From Pyrinomonadaceae bacterium (GTDB lineage Bacteria; Acidobacteriota; Blastocatellia; Pyrinomonadales; Pyrinomonadaceae), in the NCBI GenBank assembly GCA_022843305.1, contig JALHNX010000013.1, forward strand, positions 1 through 51,565: a stretch of 51,565 nucleotides of DNA. Direction: 5' to 3'. Positions 33,113 through 41,361 of this stretch are shown in pieces. The translations under genes and the position numbers were made by a program. A model generated the notes under the pieces. That model saw nothing but the letters and a program-made list of their open reading frames with translations, was not told the DNA's origin and searched no databases. Numbering within the stretch: position 1 is the first letter of the stretch; each line of letters starts with the position of its first letter.

Positions 33113-34726
33113 TTAAATTTCAATAGCCCGCGAGCCGTTTCCCGTCAAAGCCGAATGATTAACAGCTGCGCCGACACCTTTAATATTGTTTCGCGCCCAT
33201 TTGCGGATTTCTTCGATTTTTTCGCTCATCATTTGTGCGGTCGGTGTAATGCCTTCAATGGCTTTCAAAATATCTTTCGTTTCCGCCGCCCGGTCGCCGT
33301 CAATAAAGGCTTCCAACACGCCGTCCTTGACTGCGCCTTCGATTTCAGCACCACTGAAATCTTTTGATTTATCAACTAATTTGTCCAAATCGAACTGATC
33401 CGAAATGAGGGCGCGTTTAGTTAAATGGACTTTGAAAATCTCCAAACGGTCTTCATAATTCGGCAAATCAACAAAATGAATATATGAAAATCTGCCGATG
33501 CGAAATTGTTCAGATTCGAGTTCACGGACATCGTTGGCAGTGGCGAAAACTAAAACATCTTTGTTGTCCTGCATCCAGTTCAAGAGATAGGAAATTGTCC
33601 GCGCCGTTTCGCCGCCGTCGGTTTTGTTCGACGATTTCATTCCCGAAACCGCCTTTTCAAATTCCGAGATTCCCAAAATGCCTTTAATCGTGGAGGCGAT
33701 ATTCAAGGCACGTTTAATGCTCATCGCACTTGAGCCGATGACTCCGCCGCCTTCGCCCATAATCGAGCCGAAATCGAGGTCAAGCAGGGCGCGATTCGTC
33801 ACGCCGGACGCAACGCGCTTACATAAATCTTTGCCGCAACCGGGCAAACCAACCAGTAAAATGCCTTTACACGGCTCAACGTGCCTTAGTTTGGCTTGCG
33901 GACTAAAAGTGTAAGCCGCCCGTTCCAAAATCTTTCGTAATTCCTTGTAACCACCGAGATTGTTCGCTGGTTCGGGATGAACATATGTCAGCGAACCGCT
34001 TCCGCGAATGACGTTTTTCTTTTCTTCGAGAATTACTTTTATCGAATCGGCATTTAAGCCCTGACAGCTAATCACCGCCTTGGCGATGACGTTTGAAATT
34101 TCACCCGCCGTTAAACCTAAAAGTGCCTGCATCAAGGCGGCTTCGGTTTCCGTCTCCAAACTGATACTCAATCCGTTATCCTTGAGTCTTTCGAGTTGCA
34201 ATTCGATTGATTCTTCTATTTCCGTTTCCTTTGGCAATTCCAGTTCAATTTGGGTGATTTCCTTTTCGAGCGTTTTCAATTCCGGGAAGTTCGGTCCGAC
34301 AAACAGAATCGTCGTTTTGGTGGATTTGAGTTTCCAGGCGATTTCACGCAGACGGCGAACTAAAATTGCATCTTCCTGTCCGTATTGTGTAATATACGGC
34401 GCGAAGTCGCAGAGCAGAAAGATTCCGGTTTTTTGTTCGCCGATATAGCCTAAAACGCTTTCCGGTTCGTCTGTGTCCGCAATAACTTGCGGATGCTGCA
34501 AGACACCTTCTTTTGGGTCAACGACTTTCTGCGCGCCCGTCGGGCGACTCCAAAAATAAAGCGGTTTTTCCTTGTGTTTTTCCTTAAAAACCAAATCTTT
34601 AAGGCATCCGCGCACCCGGTCTTCCTCGAAAGTGTTTATGCTGATGAGCGGATAACGCGCTCTAATCAGCACGTCGAGTTCGGTCAAAAATTTCTCGATG
34701 CTTTTTTGGGTAAGATTTTCTGTCAT
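33113..34726 (-). CDS. Ycf46-like AAA+ ATPase with altered nucleotide motifs
   Basis: A 537-residue protein. The N-terminal region (RARYPLISINTFEEDRVRG) and the C-terminal AAA+ core match the Ycf46 type. In the core, Walker A is GLPGCGKD (Asp in place of Ser/Thr), Walker B is GILGISEFEKA (Ser in place of the Asp before Glu), and the arginine-finger region is RIGRFSYIHFVDLP. The catalytic Glu and overall order are kept. These changes may be subfamily features rather than decay. It is the first gene of the DUF1257/DUF2997/radical SAM group. Two 18-bp direct repeats lie directly upstream of the start. Confidence 0.82.
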   Translation of the reverse strand: MTENLTQKSIEKFLTELDVLIRARYPLISINTFEEDRVRGCLKDLVFKEKHKEKPLYFWSRPTGAQKVVDPKEGVLQHPQVIADTDEPESVLGYIGEQKTGIFLLCDFAPYITQYGQEDAILVRRLREIAWKLKSTKTTILFVGPNFPELKTLEKEITQIELELPKETEIEESIELQLERLKDNGLSISLETETEAALMQALLGLTAGEISNVIAKAVISCQGLNADSIKVILEEKKNVIRGSGSLTYVHPEPANNLGGYKELRKILERAAYTFSPQAKLRHVEPCKGILLVGLPGCGKDLCKRVASGVTNRALLDLDFGSIMGEGGGVIGSSAMSIKRALNIASTIKGILGISEFEKAVSGMKSSNKTDGGETARTISYLLNWMQDNKDVLVFATANDVRELESEQFRIGRFSYIHFVDLPNYEDRLEIFKVHLTKRALISDQFDLDKLVDKSKDFSGAEIEGAVKDGVLEAFIDGDRAAETKDILKAIEGITPTAQMMSEKIEEIRKWARNNIKGVGAAVNHSALTGNGSRAIEI

Positions 34727-34766
34727 TTTTTAAACGATTGTTCAGTTATTTTTAAACGATTGTTCA
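34727..34766. promoter_or_regulatory. Two 18-bp direct repeats, candidate operator
   Basis: TTTTTAAACGATTGTTCA occurs at 34727-34744 and 34749-34766. The copies are 22 bp apart, two helical turns, and abut the Ycf46-like start codon at 34726. Such tandem sites fit a cooperative repressor. Confidence 0.5.
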
Positions 34767-34879
34767 CTACTCGGTTATTGCAACTAATCAACTTTCAATA
34801 AGTTACATTGTTATCCGCCGCTTCTTTTTTACAATAAAACGAGGTCGAACTGAGTCAGATTCGGAAATCGGAAGAATGA

Positions 34880-35359
34880 TTAAATTTCCAATGAATCGAA
34901 TTGGTCTTCGTTGAGAATGCCGCTTTTTTTCGGTTTTTGTCGTTGCTCTATCTTTTTCTCGATAGGAAACGTAATAATTTTGGCTTTGAGCGAATCGGAA
35001 TTGTTAAGTTGAGTAGCTCCGCTTGATTCATTTGTGCCAACGCTATCACTTTTCGCTTGGGTAAAGCTGTATTCTTTGGCGATTTGACTGTAACTTGCTC
35101 CGAATCTTTCGTCCCGGTAAGGCGTGTCGCGGTGATAGCGTTTGTCGTCGAGTTTTTGACGAAAATTTGATTCCGCTAGTGTCCGTCCAGTTTTTGTGCA
35201 AAGCGTCCGGCGCACCAGATTCGTTCCGCGTCTGCCGTTTTCGGTCAAACAACTAAATGAGCCGTCGTCTTCCTCGATGAGAAAAATGTTGAAAAGTTTG
35301 TCGCTGTTGCGGGCAGAATTGTAGTAGCTTAAATATTCGGCACGGATGATTCTTGGCAT
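34880..35359 (-). CDS. Hypothetical protein, possible WGR-like domain
   Basis: A 159-residue protein. Residues about 1-95 (LFNIFLIEEDDGSFSCLTEN, then GRRG and ESNFRQKLDDKRYHRD) weakly resemble a WGR nucleic-acid-binding domain; the W is replaced. The rest is disordered and basic. It ends in NEDQFDSLEI, similar to DEDRLSALEI at the end of the 459-residue protein at 35698-37077, which suggests a shared docking tail. Confidence 0.5.
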   Translation of the reverse strand: MPRIIRAEYLSYYNSARNSDKLFNIFLIEEDDGSFSCLTENGRRGTNLVRRTLCTKTGRTLAESNFRQKLDDKRYHRDTPYRDERFGASYSQIAKEYSFTQAKSDSVGTNESSGATQLNNSDSLKAKIITFPIEKKIEQRQKPKKSGILNEDQFDSLEI

Positions 35360-35419
35360 AAATTGAAAGGGATTTTAAGTTATTTGGAGAATTTGAATCT
35401 TGAGGTAAACTTAATCAAA

Positions 35420-35680
35420 TTAAAAGTTTCTTATTTTCCGAATGCTTTTCAGTTCACCGATAAATTCAAGTTCATCATCCCAGCTTCGGCTGCCTGACAT
35501 ATCCGAATGAATGAATTTTCGAGAAGGCGTTAAAATAGTGAATCTATCTTTGAAACTGAAAGTTCCGATTTCCCACGAATAGTAAACGCGGTATCTGCGG
35601 TTAATGAGATACTCTCCATAACCTTCTTTAAATTTGTTGTTGAGCCAAATTTTTGGTTGCTCCGGTTTCTTTCGGCTCAT
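35420..35680 (-). CDS. Hypothetical protein, 86 residues
   Basis: A small basic protein with many aromatic residues (YLINRRYRVYYSWEIGTFSF). Not recognised. It lies 17 bp downstream of the 459-residue gene. Confidence 0.5.
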   Translation of the reverse strand: MSRKKPEQPKIWLNNKFKEGYGEYLINRRYRVYYSWEIGTFSFKDRFTILTPSRKFIHSDMSGSRSWDDELEFIGELKSIRKIRNF

Positions 35681-35697
35681 CTTGAAATGATTTGAAA

Positions 35698-37077
35698 TTA
35701 GATTTCAAGGGCTGAAAGACGGTCTTCGTCGAGCAGACGTTTTGATTGCAGGCTGGTGGCTCGCAGAACATCGTTAAGCGCGGATTGCATTTCAATTCGT
35801 GAACGAACTTTGGCATCCGCTCCGGCGGCTTCTTCCAATCTTTGTAAAACGTCTTCGAGCGAGGAATCATTCGTGAAATTCATCAAGCGATACCATTCGC
35901 ACATCTGACGGGCGCGTTTGGCTAGTGCGCCGGGAACGAAATCCGCACCGGCAAGTTTCTGAGCCATCTCGTTTGCGGCTTCAAAAATTTTCGCGGTGAT
36001 TTGATCGAGTCCTTCCTTAATCGGTGAAATCGCATCGTGAGCGGCATCTTTCGCGGCTTCGATTTTCATGTTTCGGATTCGTTCTTTGACTTCCCTTTCG
36101 CGCCTTTGTTCCTGTTCAAAATCGTAGATTTTTAACTGCTCGATTCGCGTTTTGGTGTTGAGTTCCAAGCGCACCTGTTGATGCTCGGCTTCGATTTTGG
36201 CAGTTTCGAGATTCAAGGATTTCGCCTTTTGCTGTTCAGCCAGCATTTCCGAACCCAAAACGATGACTTTCGGCTTTATTGAAATCGTCAACCCGTCCCG
36301 GATCATCTCGCGGGTCGGAATCATCCCGATAGCATACGCCACGACATTGGCGATAAATTCTTCCTTGTTGACCGGAATATCCAGCGTGGCATCAAGCCGT
36401 TTGGCGGAATCTTCGGCTAAATCGGCGAAACTTTTACGTAGATTGAGCAAAATTTCATCGTAATTCGCCAAAACTTCTGCTTTTGCCGCCGCCAGAGTTT
36501 CCAAGGCTTTTTTGTATTCAGCTTCAAAATTCTCAAAAGCGTTCCACGGAATCCATTTATATTCGATCGTTCCCCAAACGGTTTCGCACAAGGTAAAGCG
36601 AAAACTGAATTTATTGAGCGCGTGATGCGCTTGGGCAGAGGCACGCATCAATTTACGTCGAAAGCTGTCGGGTAGTAAACCAACACGCGGCGGCGATAGT
36701 TTTATGGTTTGTCCCGGAGGCAATTCGACACCTAGTGATTTCCATTCGATTTGCCGTTCCAAAGTGCTGAAGCCGCGACAATCAACATTGAGAAAAATGC
36801 CTTCGGTTTCTAGCTGCGATAAATCAAACGGCATTGTTTCGACTTCCGCCGTCGTGATGCCGAGATTAACCGCCGCCTTTTCTTTTTTGCTTTGCAAACG
36901 GCTGAGAATTTCGGTGGCTGGCGACGGCTTCGGAACAGTTTCGGTTTGTATTTGGACATCAGCTGAATTATTTTCATCACTCATAATTGCTTTTTTGCTG
37001 AAAAAATTACTCAAAATTGAAACCGCCGAAACGGATTCAGTCGGATTTTTTGTCGAGATTTCCTGATTCGTATTCAT
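35698..37077 (-). CDS. Large coiled-coil protein, DUF3150-like
   Basis: A 459-residue soluble protein. The N-terminal 60 residues are disordered. Residues about 85-270 (IFLNVDCRGFSTLERQIEWK, LLPDSFRRKLMRASAQAHHA, LNKFSFRF) resemble DUF3150 proteins of plasmids and phages, which are found with MoxR and VWA genes as on this element. Residues about 275-345 form a long charged coiled coil (QKAKSLNLETAKIEAEHQQV). The tail is DEDRLSALEI. The function is unknown. An A-tract/GCGG motif lies at 37083-37104 just upstream. Confidence 0.6.
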   Translation of the reverse strand: MNTNQEISTKNPTESVSAVSILSNFFSKKAIMSDENNSADVQIQTETVPKPSPATEILSRLQSKKEKAAVNLGITTAEVETMPFDLSQLETEGIFLNVDCRGFSTLERQIEWKSLGVELPPGQTIKLSPPRVGLLPDSFRRKLMRASAQAHHALNKFSFRFTLCETVWGTIEYKWIPWNAFENFEAEYKKALETLAAAKAEVLANYDEILLNLRKSFADLAEDSAKRLDATLDIPVNKEEFIANVVAYAIGMIPTREMIRDGLTISIKPKVIVLGSEMLAEQQKAKSLNLETAKIEAEHQQVRLELNTKTRIEQLKIYDFEQEQRREREVKERIRNMKIEAAKDAAHDAISPIKEGLDQITAKIFEAANEMAQKLAGADFVPGALAKRARQMCEWYRLMNFTNDSSLEDVLQRLEEAAGADAKVRSRIEMQSALNDVLRATSLQSKRLLDEDRLSALEI

Positions 37078-37113
37078 ATAATTTGCCTGCCGCTTTATTT
37101 TTTATTTAGAGAT

Positions 37114-37437
37114 TCAACCGCCGCGTTCCAATTTCCAACGCTTCAAACAACTACTGAAATTTTCCTGTTTGAAATAAAGGTCGCGCTCGACGGTCAACCC
37201 ACGAAATTCGATTTCTTCAAGTTGTTTAAGAGTAAAATAGCCCCATTCTTTTTCCAGACCGATGACATATCCGTAAAACAGAAAATCATCTCCGCGCGGC
37301 TCGCCTTCGGTCACAAACCAAGTCCAATTTGTAGCGGGCAGAAAATATTTGATAAAAACGAAATGCTCATCAGTTTTCTCTTGGGCATAGAGTTTCGGCA
37401 GTTGGTTTCGCAGTTCTTCGGGCAATAATTCCATCAT
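37114..37437 (-). CDS. DUF2958 family protein
   Basis: A 107-residue protein when started at ATG 37437 (MMELLPEELRNQLPKLYAQ), which removes an overlap with the next gene and matches the family N-terminus. It contains VFIKYFLPATNWTWFVTEGE, DDFLFYGYVIGLEKEWGYF and LTVERDLYF, the DUF2958 signature. This family is common on plasmids and integrative elements; the function is unknown. Confidence 0.78.
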   Translation of the reverse strand: MMELLPEELRNQLPKLYAQEKTDEHFVFIKYFLPATNWTWFVTEGEPRGDDFLFYGYVIGLEKEWGYFTLKQLEEIEFRGLTVERDLYFKQENFSSCLKRWKLERGG

Positions 37438-37457
37438 AAATTTTGAATTTTCGGGTT

Positions 37458-38045
37458 TTAGAACAAACTCGGCTGCGCGTTTGAATTCTCGGTTGGTTTG
37501 CTGCTTACTTTTTGGAAGATTGCCCGCGCCAAATCGGATTTGAATTTGTCCTGCCGGGAATTTGAACGGGTGTTTTCGCATCTTTCGGGCTGTTTCGTTC
37601 TGCTCAAGCGTTTTGCTTCCGCTTCTTCGGCGACTACCCGTTCAGTTTCTTCGCGGTAAATCAAGCAAGTTTGAACCGCTAATTTTGCTTTCAGCCAAGC
37701 CTTTAATTTGCCGTGTTTAGCGATTACTGAATCAGGTTCGTAGGTTATTTGTTCAATTTCGTCCGATAAGTCGCCGCACATTTCGCGGACCCGCATTGTT
37801 TCAGTCGAAAGATTGATCCATTCCGGCATCCGTCGGGCAAAATCTACCAGATAAAAAACTGAGGTGCGAAGCGCGTCGTGATGACGCAAATAAATAATCG
37901 GTTCATAATCGCTTCCGGCGCGTGATACTTCTTCATCGAGTTTGACGACGCTCCAATCTTTAGGAGGCTGTGGCTTTTTCTTGATTAACGACGCGGCGAG
38001 CATCCGGTAAAGTTCGTCGCGGGCGTAAAGTTTAGGCTGCTCCAT
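37458..38045 (-). CDS. Hypothetical protein ending in a clamp-binding-like motif
   Basis: A 195-residue helical protein (YARDELYRMLAASLIKKKPQ, then DALRTSVFYLVDFARRMPEW). Not recognised as a family. The last five residues are QPSLF, a match to the Q-x-[SD]-L-F beta-clamp-binding consensus, placed at the extreme C-terminus after a disordered Ser/Asn-rich linker, as in many clamp partners. It starts 1 bp after the ThiF stop. Confidence 0.65.
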   Translation of the reverse strand: MEQPKLYARDELYRMLAASLIKKKPQPPKDWSVVKLDEEVSRAGSDYEPIIYLRHHDALRTSVFYLVDFARRMPEWINLSTETMRVREMCGDLSDEIEQITYEPDSVIAKHGKLKAWLKAKLAVQTCLIYREETERVVAEEAEAKRLSRTKQPERCENTRSNSRQDKFKSDLARAIFQKVSSKPTENSNAQPSLF

Positions 38046-38046
38046 T

Positions 38047-38943
38047 TTATTTACGGCGGCGTTTCAATTTCGGCTTGCTCATTTCCGCCTGTTTCAAGGC
38101 TTCGTTGATGTTTTCGGGCGTGCAGTAGCTTGAACGACTAGTGCCGGATTCGAGGTCGAAATAGGTAGCAAAGCGGCGCAAAGAATTTGTCAGCAACAAC
38201 TCGGCGAGCATTTCACCGATTTCAACCGCGACGCGCTGGTTGATGTTCAGACTTTGTTCGCCGCGCATTATTCTCTCGGCGCAAGATATTCGTTCGGCAG
38301 TTTCACGCGGCGAAGGGATTTCCTGATTTTCGAGCAGTTCCGGGTGAACAACCGACGGTGTAGGTAATTTTTTGCAAATTGTGGAACTCGAAAAATGATT
38401 TTCGGCTCTTTCGCGTCTTGTTTCAGAACCGATTAAAACCTGCCCCGAAAACTTGGCGTTTCCACCGTCAATCCACCAAAATTCAGGCGCATTGTGAGAG
38501 TTGTATTTATTTGTTTCTTCAAGTGAGCGGTGAATTTCACGTCTTGCAAGATGATTGTCAACACAGCCGACCAGAATTGTTAATTCTTTGAAACCGTTGC
38601 GGTTCGGTTTGAGATGTTTTTCGTAATTCAGTTTTTCGTTAGCGTAAGAAACCTCCAATCCCCAAGCGAGCGTAATTCTTTCGGCAAGCGTTTGCGCCTT
38701 AAATCTTCCAATCTCGGCGGCGCAAAAATTACTTCGCGGAATATTACCACTTTCCACAACGTCCGAATCAATAACGGTCATTTCAACCGCTTTCCCGATA
38801 CGCCGCAGTTCAAATGCCACGCGAGCCAAATTCATCGCCGCGAAAGAGCCTGTGCCGCCCGCGCCGATGAGATAGATTTTGAGTTTGGTAAATTCTCTCG
38901 GCAAAACACGTGCGGCATTGGCAAAACTCAAATCGAGATTCAT
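38047..38943 (-). CDS. PRTRC system ThiF/E1-like protein
   Basis: A 298-residue E1/ThiF-type protein. The Rossmann motif is YLIGAGGTGSFAAMNLAR (residues about 29-46), followed by VIDSDVVESGNIPRSNF, VGCVDNHLARREIHRS and a C-terminal helical part. ThiF proteins adenylate the C-terminal Gly of ubiquitin-like proteins; in PRTRC cassettes the substrate is unknown. It overlaps the JAB-domain protein gene by 4 bp (ATGA), the typical A-ThiF order. No ubiquitin-like partner with a Gly-Gly tail is evident nearby. Confidence 0.88.
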   Translation of the reverse strand: MNLDLSFANAARVLPREFTKLKIYLIGAGGTGSFAAMNLARVAFELRRIGKAVEMTVIDSDVVESGNIPRSNFCAAEIGRFKAQTLAERITLAWGLEVSYANEKLNYEKHLKPNRNGFKELTILVGCVDNHLARREIHRSLEETNKYNSHNAPEFWWIDGGNAKFSGQVLIGSETRRERAENHFSSSTICKKLPTPSVVHPELLENQEIPSPRETAERISCAERIMRGEQSLNINQRVAVEIGEMLAELLLTNSLRRFATYFDLESGTSRSSYCTPENINEALKQAEMSKPKLKRRRK

Positions 38944-39611
38944 AACGCGACCTTTTTGATTGACTGCTCGAATTTGTTCAAATCGTGCATACCTTCCGGC
39001 ATTTCGGAGATATAATCCGCTGGAATTTGGGCGAAATAATCGTAAACTCCGCAGCGAAATCGAATTTTAGGATTGTTCGTGTGAACGTCAACTAAAATTC
39101 CGAAAATACGAAACTTACCGCTTTCATCGCGGTCATCGGCACTGCTGAAATGAATTACGCCGTCCGGGTGGGTATGCAGTTCAATGCAGGCTTCGCCGTA
39201 TTCAGACAGCGAATCATCGGCAATAGTTCGCGCCCATTGTCTGTCTTTGCCGATGTTTTTCCAGCACCACTGACTCGTAGCTTCGTGCCAAAAAATGACG
39301 AAAACATCTTCTCGGAAATTCTGCGAGTCGCTACCAATCCGTGCATTTTCCAGAATTTGTTCGCAGATGTAACGTGGAATTCGCGGTTTGTGCCAGACAA
39401 TTCCGCTGTTCACTTCGGGCAAACCTTTGATCGGTTCAAGGCACACGGGCAGACAAACTGAGAATTCGCGGCGTTTGGCGCGAATAAACACACCGTTTCC
39501 CGCCATCAGATATTCAAACATTACTGCCGTAATCGCTTCTGTTTCACTTGAGGCGATTCTATGTTCGACAAATTTCGGGACGAACGGTAACACTTTCAAA
39601 TTGTTTTGCAT
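38940..39611 (-). CDS. PRTRC system protein A (JAB/MPN domain)
   Basis: A 223-residue protein from ATG 39611 (MQNNLKVLPFVPKF), which gives a 19-bp gap to the preceding gene instead of an overlap. The C-terminal half has a JAMM-type zinc motif: CIELHTHPDGVIHFSSADD (HxHxnSxxD) preceded by the acidic residue region. JAB enzymes cleave isopeptide bonds; with the coupled ThiF protein this is a miniature conjugation/deconjugation pair. Confidence 0.85.
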   Translation of the reverse strand: MQNNLKVLPFVPKFVEHRIASSETEAITAVMFEYLMAGNGVFIRAKRREFSVCLPVCLEPIKGLPEVNSGIVWHKPRIPRYICEQILENARIGSDSQNFREDVFVIFWHEATSQWCWKNIGKDRQWARTIADDSLSEYGEACIELHTHPDGVIHFSSADDRDESGKFRIFGILVDVHTNNPKIRFRCGVYDYFAQIPADYISEMPEGMHDLNKFEQSIKKVAL

Positions 39612-39630
39612 ATTTTTAGAAATTCGAGGA

Positions 39631-40311
39631 TTAATTCTTACCAACGGCTTGCCGCCATAAATCCTCAATCGTGGCGTTTATTTCCAAAAGTTCCTGATTG
39701 GGAAATCGTTTGACATTTTTCTTTGCCAAAAAAATCAAAAGCCTTCGCACATCTTTTGGTTCTGATTGGCATTTTTGGGTTGAATGGTCGCCGTTAAATG
39801 GAGTGTTAAAAATTAAATTCCAGACTTTATCGAGCGTTTCGACTCGTGTTTCTGGAACTTCATTGCTGCCGAAACAGATTTTGCCACTCGCATTTCCGCC
39901 GATGTTTGGCAACGGGGCGACACAGACTTTGGTTTTCAGACTTACATTTTTTCCTTTCGCCGCCCACAGATAAAATTCGTTTCGGCGACCGAACAAAATC
40001 AGAGTCGGCAAAGGAATCGTGATTTCCTTTACCTCTCCGTCTCCGGTTTCGACGAAAATCGTTCTCATTCCGGCAGATTCGTAAGAGAGAATATAATTGC
40101 CTTCCGGCTCCTCGCGGTAACGCAAAACTTTGCGGGTAATCCAACCCGTATCAACCCGGTATTCACGAAAAGCGCGGGCGATTTGCTGACTCGACAAGGC
40201 TTTAGCAATTTCTTTTTCGCCTTCAATTCGTTTGAAAAGATATTGACCGGGCAAAAAATACAAAGCTCCGAGCGCGTCAGGCGGTGATGTCAACAGATTT
40301 TGAGTATTCAT
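39631..40311 (-). CDS. PRTRC system protein B
   Basis: A 226-residue protein. Family-like segments are PPDALGALYFLPGQYLFKRI, SQQIARAFREYRVDTGWI, PTLILFGRRNEFYLWAAKG and the C-terminal LLEINATIEDLWRQAVG. Its position directly upstream of PRTRC A and ThiF matches the standard cassette order. The function is unknown. An A-tract/GCGG motif lies upstream at 40337-40357. Confidence 0.8.
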   Translation of the reverse strand: MNTQNLLTSPPDALGALYFLPGQYLFKRIEGEKEIAKALSSQQIARAFREYRVDTGWITRKVLRYREEPEGNYILSYESAGMRTIFVETGDGEVKEITIPLPTLILFGRRNEFYLWAAKGKNVSLKTKVCVAPLPNIGGNASGKICFGSNEVPETRVETLDKVWNLIFNTPFNGDHSTQKCQSEPKDVRRLLIFLAKKNVKRFPNQELLEINATIEDLWRQAVGKN

Positions 40312-40382
40312 CTTCTTTCATCAAACTTTTCACCGTTTATCTGCCGCTTTTTTTTCCATCTAAGCTAACAGCCGGAAGGTGA

Positions 40383-41288
40383 TTAAAAATGAGTATTGCA
40401 ACATTCTTTCAAACAATCCCACAAAGCTGACGCTCCTCCGGTTAAAACCCTGTCTTGCCGCTTGACGAGATAAAAATTGCGGCACATTCGGAAACGCTCG
40501 TCGGCTACGGGCTGCAATAATCCGGCTTTTTGCTCCAACTCGATTGACCACGAAGACAAAACCGCTATTCCCAATCCGGCAATGACCGATTGTTTGATGG
40601 CTTCCGTTTGTCCGATTTCGACGATTCTTCCGAATGAAGGCAATAAATCTCCCAAAAGTTTTTCGGCGGCTTCACGGGTGCTGGAGCCGCGTTCACGGAT
40701 AAAGAGCGTTTGGTCGCGGACATCTGCCGGCTTCAGGCTTTTGATTTTGACGATTTTGTTTTGCACTGAAGCAACTAACGACAATTCATCACAACCGATT
40801 TTGAATTTATGAAAGTCTCCTTCGGCGTGCATTTCACCGACAACCCCGAGCGGAACATGATATTCGTGAAGCCATTGCAAGACCTCCGCCGTATCTCCAA
40901 CGATCAAATTAACTTTTGCTTCCGGGTATTGTTCCTGAAACTGTTTGAGTAATGCAGGAACACAATAGGCTCCGGGAGTGCTGGAAGCGGCAATTTTCAC
41001 TTCTCCGCGTATCAGTCCACGGGCGGCATCAACGACACCCGGCAATTCATCATAAAGTGCAAAAAGCCGGTTGATTTGTTCCAAGACCTCACTTCCGATT
41101 GTTGTCAACTTAACCCCGCGCGGAGTCCGCTCGAACAGCGGTTCGCCGCAACGCTGCTCAACCGCCTTTAAATGTGCCGAAACTGCCGGTTGACTGATAA
41201 AAAGCTCATTCGCCGCCCGGGTTACGCTGCCTGCCTTGGCAACCGCTCGAAAAACATGAAAAGGATAAAAACTGTAACTTTCACTCAT
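40383..41288 (-). CDS. LysR-type transcriptional regulator (CysL-like)
   Basis: A 301-residue regulator. Residues about 8-66 form the winged helix (FRAVAKAGSVTRAANELFIS, QPAVSAHLKAVEQRCG); residues about 90-300 form the periplasmic-binding-type effector domain (GEVKIAASSTPGAYCVPALL). The closest type by pattern is CysL/CbbR-like. It is transcribed divergently from the rhodanese operon with only 73 bp between the genes, so it most likely controls that operon. A sulfur- or selenium-related effector is inferred from the target genes. Confidence 0.88.
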   Translation of the reverse strand: MSESYSFYPFHVFRAVAKAGSVTRAANELFISQPAVSAHLKAVEQRCGEPLFERTPRGVKLTTIGSEVLEQINRLFALYDELPGVVDAARGLIRGEVKIAASSTPGAYCVPALLKQFQEQYPEAKVNLIVGDTAEVLQWLHEYHVPLGVVGEMHAEGDFHKFKIGCDELSLVASVQNKIVKIKSLKPADVRDQTLFIRERGSSTREAAEKLLGDLLPSFGRIVEIGQTEAIKQSVIAGLGIAVLSSWSIELEQKAGLLQPVADERFRMCRNFYLVKRQDRVLTGGASALWDCLKECCNTHF

Positions 41289-41361
41289 AAGCTAAATCTT
41301 ATACCAACCCGCAGAAAAATAGTATTTGAATTATATCTACATTTTTCTTAATTTTTAATCT

